Shown here in pieces: positions 1 to 6,780 of a DNA stretch of 15,548 nucleotides (positions within the stretch are counted from its first letter, which is position 1; each line of letters begins with the position of its first letter). The notes beneath the pieces are model-generated. The model was not told the DNA's origin, ran no database searches, and saw nothing but the letters and a program-made list of their open reading frames with translations. The position numbers were made by a program, and so were the translations under genes. The DNA is taken from positions 1 to 15,548 of the forward strand of contig CAZAGT010000093.1 in the NCBI GenBank assembly GCA_964484515.1. The letters are read 5' to 3'. Source of the DNA: CAZAGT01 sp964484515. Its GTDB lineage: Bacteria > Desulfobacterota > DSM-4660 > Desulfatiglandales > HGW-15.

Positions 1-36
1 TTGACCGATGAGGCTTGTGAGGGTGTTCGAGGCCAT
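1..36 (-). CDS. Possible start of a further minus-strand gene
   Basis: After the SPASM gene's stop, the minus strand has an in-frame ATG at 36-34 and stays open to the window end (12 codons: MASNTLTSLIGQ). No clear Shine-Dalgarno sequence precedes it, and 12 codons cannot show a family. The operon direction makes a next gene plausible, but this start is a guess. Confidence 0.2.
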   Translation of the reverse strand, partial: MASNTLTSLIGQ

Positions 37-102
37 GAAGGATCCAGCGGCAGATTGCAGTCCTTCGTGAATATGATAGTTTTGGGGAGAATGGTACGTA
101 GG

Positions 103-1377
103 CTAGTTGCGGCGCTTCTCATCCTCGAGTAAAGCATAGATACCCCAACACCTGGCGCAACCCCGGTAGCTACCGTGCTTTGCCAGAAGCTGGCGTTGTT
201 CGCGGAAGACGTGTCCGTTCCATATGTCTAAAACGGAAGATTGATGAATATTTCCAACGATGGGCAACAGACAGTGATGGAAGGCCTTCACGTCACCGGC
301 CGGGTTGATGTTGAGGTTGTACCAGAGGACTTTGCAGCGAGGGTCTTTAACGTTGAATTCCTCGGTGTCCCGATATCTTAAAAGGTCTTGGTATTCAAAG
401 GAGGGCCTAAAATGAATCTGATAGTGTGGTGATGGGTACCTCTCTTTTATTTCGAGGTATTGTCGATTGACCTCTTTCAGGTCCATTTTGTAGATGTCGA
501 CACTCTGAGCGGTTGATTCTTCGACGTAGGCCCCACAAATCTTGGCATCCGTTTCGTTATGCTGCTTCGCCATCGTCGATGTCGTGTAGAGCAGCCAATG
601 AAAACTCAGGAAGACACTCGAAAGAATCCCTTCACTCTCAAGCTGTTCAGCAGTCTGGAGGATTTGGGCGAAGTTTTTGTCATTGATCGTGAAGTAGAAG
701 CCTATTTGGGTTTTCAAAGCTTTTCTTTCTTTCTCCTCTAGGATCAATTTCACGCCCTCGATCATGCGGCGGTAGAGGTTCTTCATCCCACGGAGTTCGT
801 CATGGAGGTTTTCCGGCCCATCCAAGGATAGGCGAATGGAATCAACCTCCAATTTTGCGAGGTCTTTCGCATACTTTGAAAGGTTGAACCCGTTTGTCAA
901 CAACCAAAAGGGGAGTCCTTTACCTTTGGCGTAATCTATCAGGGGCAGTATATCGCGGTAAAGCATCGGTTCGCGAAATGATGCCCGAATGATCGGTTTG
1001 AACCAGTTCACCTGATCTATAATCGTTTTGCATTCGTCGAAGCGCAATTCAATCTTTTCTTGTGGGCTGACGACATTGTACTTGTGATAGAACGTATCCA
1101 CGTTTTTTTGACCGAAATCACAATGGCGGCATCTGAGATTGCAGATGTTATTGGGATTGATGTTGACGGTATGAGGTGGGAGGGCAAAACCCTCCTGGAG
1201 CGTCCAGTAATGATGGCTCTGGAGAAAATACTTGGAGCGTGCGATCTGATAAGATAAGAGTCCCAAATCTTCCAGGTACTCGCAATAGCGGGTGTATTCC
1301 TGCCGAGCGATTCGGCCCTGGTCACTTAGGCTGGAGTCTGTCAGCCATTCTCGGGGTCTGACACGAGCGGAAGCCAT
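103..1377 (-). CDS. Radical SAM/SPASM domain protein
   Basis: A 424-residue radical SAM enzyme. After about 65 residues the core begins with VNINPNNICN and the cluster motif C79-x3-C83-x2-C86, which binds the 4Fe-4S cluster that cleaves S-adenosylmethionine. FWLLTNGFNLSKYA (157-170) and IRLSLDGPEN (181-190) are standard core strands. The C-terminus has the SPASM pattern: C348 (DPRC), then NINPAGDV (357-363) and C369, a GN..DIWN stretch (375-387) and C407-x2-C410, giving at least four cysteines for an auxiliary cluster. SPASM enzymes modify ribosomal peptides, sugars or proteins. A peptide precursor is not evident here, so a sugar or small-molecule substrate is at least as likely. It is the last clearly complete gene of the minus-strand series and ends with TAG at 103. 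Confidence 0.88.
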   Translation of the reverse strand: MASARVRPREWLTDSSLSDQGRIARQEYTRYCEYLEDLGLLSYQIARSKYFLQSHHYWTLQEGFALPPHTVNINPNNICNLRCRHCDFGQKNVDTFYHKYNVVSPQEKIELRFDECKTIIDQVNWFKPIIRASFREPMLYRDILPLIDYAKGKGLPFWLLTNGFNLSKYAKDLAKLEVDSIRLSLDGPENLHDELRGMKNLYRRMIEGVKLILEEKERKALKTQIGFYFTINDKNFAQILQTAEQLESEGILSSVFLSFHWLLYTTSTMAKQHNETDAKICGAYVEESTAQSVDIYKMDLKEVNRQYLEIKERYPSPHYQIHFRPSFEYQDLLRYRDTEEFNVKDPRCKVLWYNLNINPAGDVKAFHHCLLPIVGNIHQSSVLDIWNGHVFREQRQLLAKHGSYRGCARCWGIYALLEDEKRRN

Positions 1378-1483
1378 TCAGTCACTCCTTTATCTGGATG
1401 TGATTGTTTTCAAAAGCAAAGACCGCCGAAACCGTAGAAGTGCGATTTCGACACGCGGAACAAGTGCCTGTAAGTCGACAAGG
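1378..1483 (-). other. Intergenic gap before the SPASM gene
   Basis: A 106-base gap between same-strand genes. It holds the Shine-Dalgarno site of the downstream gene. I see no terminator-like hairpin plus T tract and no convincing promoter. Confidence 0.4.
1385..1390 (-). promoter_or_regulatory. Ribosome binding site of the SPASM radical SAM gene
   Basis: Minus-strand AAGGAG lies 7 bases before ATG 1377 (spacer TGACTGA), the best Shine-Dalgarno match in the window. It fixes the start giving M-A-S-A-R. Confidence 0.8.
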
Positions 1484-2680
1484 CTATCTGTCTGGCAAGG
1501 TTTCAATCTTTACGCTGTTGATGACCTCTTCGGCCAGTTCGAGCGCCTCTTGCCTGTTTTCAGCACCCGTGATGACCATACCGGCACGGTCGGCACAGGT
1601 TCTCAGGGGTTTGACACGATCCCCCTCGTTGACGAAAATCCCTAAGGAAAGAACTCCCGGAAGAGATTCTGCCTGTTGAACGCCGGTAATGGAACGAACA
1701 ATTCCCGGTTTGGGGTAGAAGAACTTGATGACACACGCCTTTGTGTGTAGGGGGGCTAGATGACGAGGGCTCTCCCCCAGTGCTATTCGTACCGCCTCTT
1801 TGAATTCCTCCACGCCGCTGAGGTAGGGGACGAGCGGGGCCGGGGCACCCCCGCCGCAACGGGCGCCCAGTTCGAACAGCACGGGGCCTTGCTCTGTCAT
1901 GGAGAGTTCTACGTGGGCGATGCCCTCTTTCATGCCAATCGCCTTAATGGCATCCGCGGTGGCATCCTCTGTCCATTTCAGGCGTTGGTCGTTTTCGACG
2001 GTCGGATATAGGATCGTGTCGTCGACACGATAAGGCAGTGGGGATTTTACCTTGTCGGAAATTGCGATGGCGTAACACTCGCCTTCGTGGACAATGGCCT
2101 CGACGCTGTGTTCCAGCCCCGATACGAATTTTTCCACGATGAGAGACTGGTCATCGTAAAATCGGGTGGCATAGGCATAGGCCTCGTCAATATTTGAATG
2201 GTCATCGATGTATATAACCCCACGGCAGCCGCCAAAACTGATACAGGGTTTCAAGATGAGTGGGCAGGCGAGCTGTTCGATGGCCTCACGGTACTCCGTG
2301 TAGTTTAGGACCCTCTTATAGGGGACGGATGGTACGCCCTGTTCATCCCAGACCTTTCGCATCAGATACTTGTTTGTGGCGATCCTTGCTACCTCCGGTG
2401 GTAAGCCGGGGATTCGGAGGTATTCGGAGATACGCGCGGCCGTAAGGACACCGAAATCATTGACGGCAACCACGCCGTCAATACTGTGTTGGCTTGCTAG
2501 TTGGACGCACTTTTCGACGTCGGTGATGTCAGCATGCAAGGGGATATCGGCAAAGCGCAGGCCGAGGGCATCAGGATCACGGTCCGCGACGAGGACCTTG
2601 CAACCCATCTCTTTAGCGGCCTTGATACAGCCCAGATAACTAAAGCTTGCGCCGAGGATGAGGATCTTCTTTTGTGTCAT
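1484..2680 (-). CDS. ATP-grasp domain ligase
   Basis: A 398-residue protein of the carbamoyl-phosphate-synthase-like/biotin-carboxylase ATP-grasp class. These enzymes activate a carboxylate as an acyl phosphate and join it to an amine or thiol nucleophile. The N-terminal 90 residues are a Rossmann-like pre-ATP-grasp domain (ILILGAS at 6-12, VAVNDFG at 71-77). The nucleotide-binding part shows LILKPCISFGGCRGV (141-155), VEKFVSGLEHSVEA (182-195) and the metal-binding strand with E258 and E270 followed by GARCGGG (272-278). The usual Glu-x-Asn is Glu-Leu-Gly here, so one magnesium-contacting Asn appears to be missing. It is the first gene after the MITE-like gap and is followed, 106 bases on, by the SPASM radical SAM gene. 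Only a weak AAGG lies 11 bases before the ATG. It could ligate an amino acid or amine to a sugar acid, or build a peptide-like product; substrates are not visible. Confidence 0.87.
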   Translation of the reverse strand: MTQKKILILGASFSYLGCIKAAKEMGCKVLVADRDPDALGLRFADIPLHADITDVEKCVQLASQHSIDGVVAVNDFGVLTAARISEYLRIPGLPPEVARIATNKYLMRKVWDEQGVPSVPYKRVLNYTEYREAIEQLACPLILKPCISFGGCRGVIYIDDHSNIDEAYAYATRFYDDQSLIVEKFVSGLEHSVEAIVHEGECYAIAISDKVKSPLPYRVDDTILYPTVENDQRLKWTEDATADAIKAIGMKEGIAHVELSMTEQGPVLFELGARCGGGAPAPLVPYLSGVEEFKEAVRIALGESPRHLAPLHTKACVIKFFYPKPGIVRSITGVQQAESLPGVLSLGIFVNEGDRVKPLRTCADRAGMVITGAENRQEALELAEEVINSVKIETLPDR

Positions 2681-2789
2681 GCGCAGACTTACCTTGGGGA
2701 GTGTGGATTGTGATTAGGGCTTTCAATATCGTTGGTTTGATGTCAGCCCCGCCGCTTGCTGCGGAGGCGGTCAGTTTGATCGACCGGGA

Positions 2790-2803
2790 AACTTCATGAA
2801 GTT
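2790..2803. repeat. 14-base perfect palindrome AACTTCATGAAGTT
   Basis: A perfect dyad, 110 bases upstream of the ATP-grasp gene start and 42 bases outside the left arm of the MITE-like element. A partial copy (TTTCATGAAGTTT, 3083-3095) lies 21 bases outside the right arm. It could be an operator half-site pair, part of a larger ancestral repeat, or chance; no adjacent promoter is visible. Confidence 0.4.
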
Positions 2804-2844
2804 GGCACTCGAATTTCTCATTTTGTGATTCTTCGACGTCTGTT

Positions 2845-2877
2845 CGCCTGGTCATGGGGGTCTCTTTTCAAAAACGA
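2845..2877 (+). repeat. Left terminal inverted repeat of the MITE-like element
   Basis: A 33-base arm matching the reverse complement of 3030-3062 at 32 of 33 positions; the single difference is at 2852 (T here, C in the other arm's complement). Matching stops abruptly at both ends, which defines the arm. Confidence 0.85.
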
Positions 2878-3029
2878 GGAATTGAGTGCGTTGTCTCTGC
2901 ATAAGGCGCTAACCGAGGCGGCCGGAGGGCATCCGCGGTATAGGCCGGATTGACAGCTTTGGCGTATACTCGGAGTCTGCTCTCGCCGCCTGGGTGGCAC
3001 GCTTCTTCAGCGTTCGAGCAAGTAACGTT

Positions 3030-3062
3030 TCGTTTTTGAAAAGAGACCCCCATGGCCAGGCG
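3030..3062 (-). repeat. Right terminal inverted repeat of the MITE-like element
   Basis: The partner arm of 2845-2877. It begins TCGTTTTTGAAAAGAG on the plus strand and ends CCAGGCG. Beyond it the sequence (TAATGG) no longer pairs with the left flank. Confidence 0.85.
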
Positions 3063-3144
3063 TAATGGTATCAAAGATTTCATTTCATGAAGTTTCATAC
3101 GAGAGTTCAGGGGCACAGAGCTGGCAGCTTCTGAGAGCTCGTGG

Positions 3145-4425
3145 TTACTCCGAAGAGGAAGTGAGGCCGGAGGGATACTGGATAGAGGCATAGGGATAGA
3201 CCGCCACCGAAGCCCTCGAGCCGTATTTGTCCAGCAGCCTGTTCCTGATGTCCTCCCACCGCGTATGGAAGGAGACTCCGACTCCATTGGCGGCGGGGAG
3301 ATCCTGGCGGTCATTGGCGATGATTTGGTCTACCCAGAAATAGATGTGCTTTGCCGACCCCAAAGATAATTTGAAATCCGGATTCCAATTCTCGCCACCG
3401 TAGTCCGTTCCGCAGCGGCTCGTCAAATGGTGAAGATGGGAGAGGCCCTCAGGGTGTCGCGCCACGATCACGGCATCGCCTCCGGGCTTCAGTGAGGCGT
3501 GCACCCCCCAAAAGGCCTTACCGATCTGGAGGTCTTGAGGATAGGTGTTGGTGATGACGACGTCCGATCTGGGGGCCGGTTTAGTCTCGTATACTTCTGC
3601 GGCGAAGCTGCATCCGGTTTCGTATGCTTGATCAGGGTCACCTGCGAAAACGCCGAGGATCTCTCTGCGAGCATTCAGGACCGTGTTGATGATCAGGTTC
3701 AAACCGATGGTTCGCCCGGCATCCGCGATATTGCGCCAGACGTCGGCCATACTCACAGTCCCATTATCTGAGCGGGCCTTTTTGATCAAACGATGGTGTT
3801 CGATAATGGATGTTCTGCTCGAGACGCCAGGAAGCACAATTTTCGCCCCCCCAGAAAAGGTCCCTGGCCACCAGTAGGGTAGAATACTCCCAACGCCGAT
3901 CTTTAGATCACAGGATAGAACCTCGCGGTTGATATAGAGATTCATCCCCAAAGGGGTTTTGCCAACATGGTCGTTGTGCTCGTACATGTTGTGGGTATAG
4001 ATGGGGAAACGCTCTATGATACCTTGTCCGAGCTTTTTGATGAAATCCCTTCTTGATAATGGGTGATGGGCCGCGGTTGCGGCAACGAACCTGATTTGAT
4101 GCTCTTTAATGCCCGCCTCTTTAAGCTGATGCAGCATATGGGGCAAAATCTCGTCTACGGGTGTCGGTCTTGTAAGATCATCGAAGATAATGCAAACCCT
4201 TCTTTTGTTTCTGGCCAATTGAGTGAGGGGTGGAGCACCAATAGGATTCTCTAGGGCTTGCTTGAGATCTTTGGCTCCGAGGGTTTCGTGCGCGTGGCCC
4301 GCCATGAGCTGGACGTGCACATCCCACGGCGCGGGGAAGGAAATAGGCTCCCGGCGGTCACCTTCCCAGGCAGCGGTGACAAGAGATAGCTCTTGCAGAT
4401 TTTCTGGTCGTTCAACGTTGCCCAT
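3145..4425 (-). CDS. LarA-like (DUF2088) nickel-pincer racemase/epimerase homologue
   Basis: A 426-residue protein, the usual length for LarA. LarA racemises lactate using a nickel-pincer nucleotide covalently tied to a lysine; homologues act on other 2-hydroxy acids. Recognisable motifs are FDDLTRPTP at 81-89 (sugar-phosphate binding), VAATAAHH at 114-121 (position of catalytic His108 of the Lactobacillus enzyme), SGGAKIVLPG at 191-200 with K195 as the likely cofactor lysine, and H211, 16 residues later as in LarA (Ni ligand His200). The second catalytic His (LarA His174, normally in EPHFFAG-like sequence) falls on LPYWWPG at 182-188, with Tyr184 or Trp185 in its place. No larB, larC or larE lies in the window, so the cofactor must come from elsewhere. 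The stop is TAA at 3145. The start has no Shine-Dalgarno sequence, and an in-frame TAG lies only five codons upstream. A 2-hydroxy-acid epimerase role is inference. Confidence 0.85.
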   Translation of the reverse strand: MGNVERPENLQELSLVTAAWEGDRREPISFPAPWDVHVQLMAGHAHETLGAKDLKQALENPIGAPPLTQLARNKRRVCIIFDDLTRPTPVDEILPHMLHQLKEAGIKEHQIRFVAATAAHHPLSRRDFIKKLGQGIIERFPIYTHNMYEHNDHVGKTPLGMNLYINREVLSCDLKIGVGSILPYWWPGTFSGGAKIVLPGVSSRTSIIEHHRLIKKARSDNGTVSMADVWRNIADAGRTIGLNLIINTVLNARREILGVFAGDPDQAYETGCSFAAEVYETKPAPRSDVVITNTYPQDLQIGKAFWGVHASLKPGGDAVIVARHPEGLSHLHHLTSRCGTDYGGENWNPDFKLSLGSAKHIYFWVDQIIANDRQDLPAANGVGVSFHTRWEDIRNRLLDKYGSRASVAVYPYASIQYPSGLTSSSE

Positions 4426-4464
4426 GAGGAGATGCGGCTATGTCGGTTTTCTAACCATTGCGTG

Positions 4465-5253
4465 TCAACGGCCGGAAGAGGAGGCCCTGTCCATGAGGCG
4501 AAGGAAGGAACCGCCAAAGATGTTTTCTTTCTTGGCGGGAGGAAGATCCTTCAACAGATCCTGGGTGAAGCTCAAATAGTCGGAGACTGAAATTTCTGGA
4601 AAATCAGATCCATAGATGACCTTCTGATCACATTCTGAAATGACGTATTTTAGTTCCTGGAGTATGTGGGGCAGTTTTGCGAAAACGGATAGGACATAGG
4701 AAATGTCCAGATAGAGATTTGGATTGGCTCTGGCAATGAAAAAGGAGTCCCAAAAACGGTGTCCGCCCAGATGGGCGATAACAATATTAAGCGCCGGGAA
4801 TTGCTTTGCAAGAGTATCATAGCGAATCGGAAGTAGCGCCTCCATGGGGACTTCGTTGGACTGCAAAAAGCCGTCGAAGACGATCGGCCAACCGTATTCC
4901 GCCGACTTTTCGTAGATGGGGTAAAGTTTATGGTCCAGAGGTCTAAACTTCTGAAAGCGCGGATGGAGTTTCATCCCCCGAGCGTTAAAACACTCGTAGG
5001 CCTCCTGCATCTGATTCAAGGCCTTGGGGATATCGTGCACATCTACGGTCGCAAAACCGATCAAACGATGGGGGTGCTGCTCGCATATCTGAAAGATCGT
5101 TCTATTATCACAGTTATTGAATGTAGGTAATAAGACGGCACGATCAATAGCAGCCAAGTCGAGTTGCTGCAAGAGGTGTTCAGGCGTTGCCACCAGGTCG
5201 GTGTCAAACCATTTTCCGTCCTTTGAGACATGCACGTGGGCGTCAACGACCAT
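4465..5253 (-). CDS. Amidohydrolase-2 family TIM-barrel metal hydrolase
   Basis: A 262-residue protein of the amidohydrolase-related family (PF04909-like), which hydrolyses or decarboxylates small carboxylated or cyclic substrates using one or two metal ions. Visible family marks are the N-terminal H6-V-H8 after a first strand (VVDAHVH), GMKLHP at 93-98, IAHLGG at 159-164 and the late Asp in YGSDFP (D217). The strand that usually ends in a metal-binding His (consensus like P-V-x-x-H) reads PIVFDGF at 123-129, so Asp127 takes that place; this may change metal binding or specificity. The gene starts 14 bases after the stop of the radical SAM gene and ends 39 bases before the LarA-like gene, so all three are probably cotranscribed. 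There is no clear ribosome site. The substrate cannot be read from sequence. Confidence 0.82.
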   Translation of the reverse strand: MVVDAHVHVSKDGKWFDTDLVATPEHLLQQLDLAAIDRAVLLPTFNNCDNRTIFQICEQHPHRLIGFATVDVHDIPKALNQMQEAYECFNARGMKLHPRFQKFRPLDHKLYPIYEKSAEYGWPIVFDGFLQSNEVPMEALLPIRYDTLAKQFPALNIVIAHLGGHRFWDSFFIARANPNLYLDISYVLSVFAKLPHILQELKYVISECDQKVIYGSDFPEISVSDYLSFTQDLLKDLPPAKKENIFGGSFLRLMDRASSSGR

Positions 5254-5267
5254 TGGTCATTCTTGTA

Positions 5268-6758
5268 TCACCCTGGGTTTGTCTGTTCGATCGGAAGAGG
5301 CGCGTGTCGGCGTGCAAGGCCTGATGCTAATCCATGTCCATGATATTTCGCGGGATCGATGTAGATCTCGGCTCTGCTAGTCTTATCGGCGCTTTTGAAG
5401 TTGATGTCTTCCCAGGCCGATTTCCGATAGTGTTCCAATAATTGGGGCGTGAAAAGAGGTGTCGCAATACGCCCTTTGCCATTATGCATATCGATCAAGT
5501 CCAGTTCGTCATCCAGCAGGAAGCCCTTTTCCTCAGCATATTTGTACATTTCAGTTCCGGGATAGGGTGTCGCAATACTGAAGGTTGTGTAGTCGCAATC
5601 AGCCTCTTCAGCCCAACCTATCGTCTGTTCGATATCTTGGATCGTTTCGCCGGGCATTCCGATAATGAACTGGCCTTGAACCAAGATTCCGAGCGATTTT
5701 GCGATCCGTATTAATTCTTTTGCCTTTTTCAAATCCACCTTTTTCCGCATCATCTGGAGTGTCCTAGTTGATCCGGACTCAACCGATAACCGCATGCGAT
5801 AGCAACCGGATCGGCTAAGTTGTTCGAGGATGGCGGGGGTCAGGGAGTTGACCTCGGTCCCCGACATCATATACCAGGAGAGGCTTTTGAAATTAGTCAA
5901 CATAGTGCATAATTCGGTTGTGTAACTGCGCGAATGGGTAAGATTATCATCGACGAAGATGACTTCTTTTATGCCGTACTCATCCACAAGAAGCTCTATT
6001 TCCTCTCGGATGTTTGCGATGCTCCTCTTTTGGTAACTCGTTCCGCTGTAGGCCGAATGCATGCAAAAAGAACAGCGGTTAGGGCAACCCCGTGTTGCCA
6101 AGATGGTCGTGGCGGGATTTTGCAGAGGTTTGAAAGGGTCATTCTCTTTGAAAAACTCGAAGTAGTGTTCCATAGAGAGCAGGCGTCGAGCGGGAAAAGG
6201 CAGAGAGTCCAGATCCCTTGCCGAAGGAAAAAGCTGCGGAACCAAGTCTGCGATGTTGTCTCGAGAGTAAATGTATTCAGGAAACATTCCTTTCCCATTA
6301 AGGCAATCGACGAGCTGGCGAAAGGACTGTTCACTCTCTCCGATAGCAATGTAGTCGATGTGTTCATCCGCCAGGGCCCTGACAGGCATCAATGAGGGAT
6401 AGTGTCCGCCGACGACAACCATGGACTTCGGAGATACGGTCTTCGCCAATCTTGCGAGACGATGGGTTTGCGAGGCGTTGTCTGCAAACTGTGTCGATAT
6501 CCCTATGAGGTCGGCAGCCGAACTCCCCAGGATCTTCGCCAGCGTGTCCTCGTCGGCACCGAAAAGCCGCTTGCCTTGATTACCCTGGGAGGGGCGGTCG
6601 ATATCTTGAATGACCGGATCGTGGATTATCACCTCATATTCAGCGGCGAGCAGGCTTGCTGCAAGATAGGCTAGGCCTAGCGGTGGATAAGCCCGCGGGA
6701 AAATCCCATCAGACAGCTCGAGCGGACAATTCATTAATAGGATTCTATTGATCTTCAT
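5268..6758 (-). CDS. B12-binding-domain radical SAM protein
   Basis: A 496-residue protein with the layout of the BchE-like radical SAM family. The N-terminal 150-190 residues look like a cobalamin-binding Rossmann domain: an initial beta strand, PPLGLAYLAA at 25-34, VVVGGHYPSLMP at 114-125 and IGESEQSF at 139-146. The radical SAM core carries the cluster motif C225-x3-C229-x2-C232 (GCPNRCSFC), then VFVDDNLTH and a GMPGE motif in the later half. Such enzymes make 5'-deoxyadenosyl radicals and many methylate unactivated carbons, but others cyclise or rearrange, so the reaction is open. There is no DxHxxG motif for base-off B12 binding, which is common in this class. The start is chosen because the first strand (INRILLMN) is needed by the domain. 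It lies 22 bases after the fusion gene's stop and has no Shine-Dalgarno site; a CCTCCTC tract sits there instead. Translation may be coupled to the gene before it. Confidence 0.87.
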   Translation of the reverse strand: MKINRILLMNCPLELSDGIFPRAYPPLGLAYLAASLLAAEYEVIIHDPVIQDIDRPSQGNQGKRLFGADEDTLAKILGSSAADLIGISTQFADNASQTHRLARLAKTVSPKSMVVVGGHYPSLMPVRALADEHIDYIAIGESEQSFRQLVDCLNGKGMFPEYIYSRDNIADLVPQLFPSARDLDSLPFPARRLLSMEHYFEFFKENDPFKPLQNPATTILATRGCPNRCSFCMHSAYSGTSYQKRSIANIREEIELLVDEYGIKEVIFVDDNLTHSRSYTTELCTMLTNFKSLSWYMMSGTEVNSLTPAILEQLSRSGCYRMRLSVESGSTRTLQMMRKKVDLKKAKELIRIAKSLGILVQGQFIIGMPGETIQDIEQTIGWAEEADCDYTTFSIATPYPGTEMYKYAEEKGFLLDDELDLIDMHNGKGRIATPLFTPQLLEHYRKSAWEDINFKSADKTSRAEIYIDPAKYHGHGLASGLARRHAPLPIEQTNPG

Positions 6759-6780
6759 CAGAGGAGGTTTTGGCTTTGTC

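Larger units (their letters stand above)
2845..3062. mobile_element. MITE-like element with 33-base terminal inverted repeats
   Basis: The ends are 33-base inverted repeats differing at one position. The left arm begins CGCCTGGTCATGGGGG and the right arm, reverse-complemented, begins CGCCTGGCCATGGGGG; both end in CAAAAACGA. The 152-base interior has no ORF of its own and contains a shorter inverted pair, AGGCGGC (2916-2922) and GCCGCCT (2985-2991). There is no transposase. Size, near-perfect ends and non-coding interior fit a miniature inverted-repeat transposable element moved in trans, or a large palindromic repeat. No target duplication is clear outside the arms; a palindromic CATG occurs at both arms (2853-2856, 3051-3054) but belongs to the repeat. 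It separates the LarA-like and ATP-grasp genes without breaking either. As RNA it could fold into a long hairpin and affect downstream expression. Confidence 0.7.
2681..3144. other. 464-base non-coding gap in the operon
   Basis: This is the only long intergenic region; neighbouring gaps are 14 to 115 bases. It holds a 218-base inverted-repeat element (2845-3062), a 14-base perfect palindrome (2790-2803) with a related TTCATGAA core on the other side (3084-3091), and a small hairpin (CCGC/GCGG, loop of 5, at 2752-2764). No rho-independent terminator with a T tract is evident. ORFs crossing it (for example 2855-2640 and 3314-2868 on the minus strand) look like chance frames. Confidence 0.7.

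Noticed and set aside
2752..2764. Hairpin CCGC/GCGG as a terminator
   Set aside because: Short stem and no T tract on either side; not enough for a rho-independent terminator.
2640..2855. 71-codon minus-strand ORF starting in the left arm of the MITE-like element
   Set aside because: It overlaps the ATP-grasp gene start by 41 bases in a different frame, has no recognisable motif, and its ATG belongs to the repeat arm. It is more likely a chance frame.
2868..3314. 148-codon minus-strand ORF covering the element and the end of the LarA-like gene
   Set aside because: It overlaps the well-supported LarA-like coding sequence in another frame and runs through the repeat; no domain is visible.
5934..6395. 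153-codon plus-strand ORF
   Set aside because: It lies wholly antisense within the B12 radical SAM gene, whose motifs are clear; its composition looks like a shadow frame.
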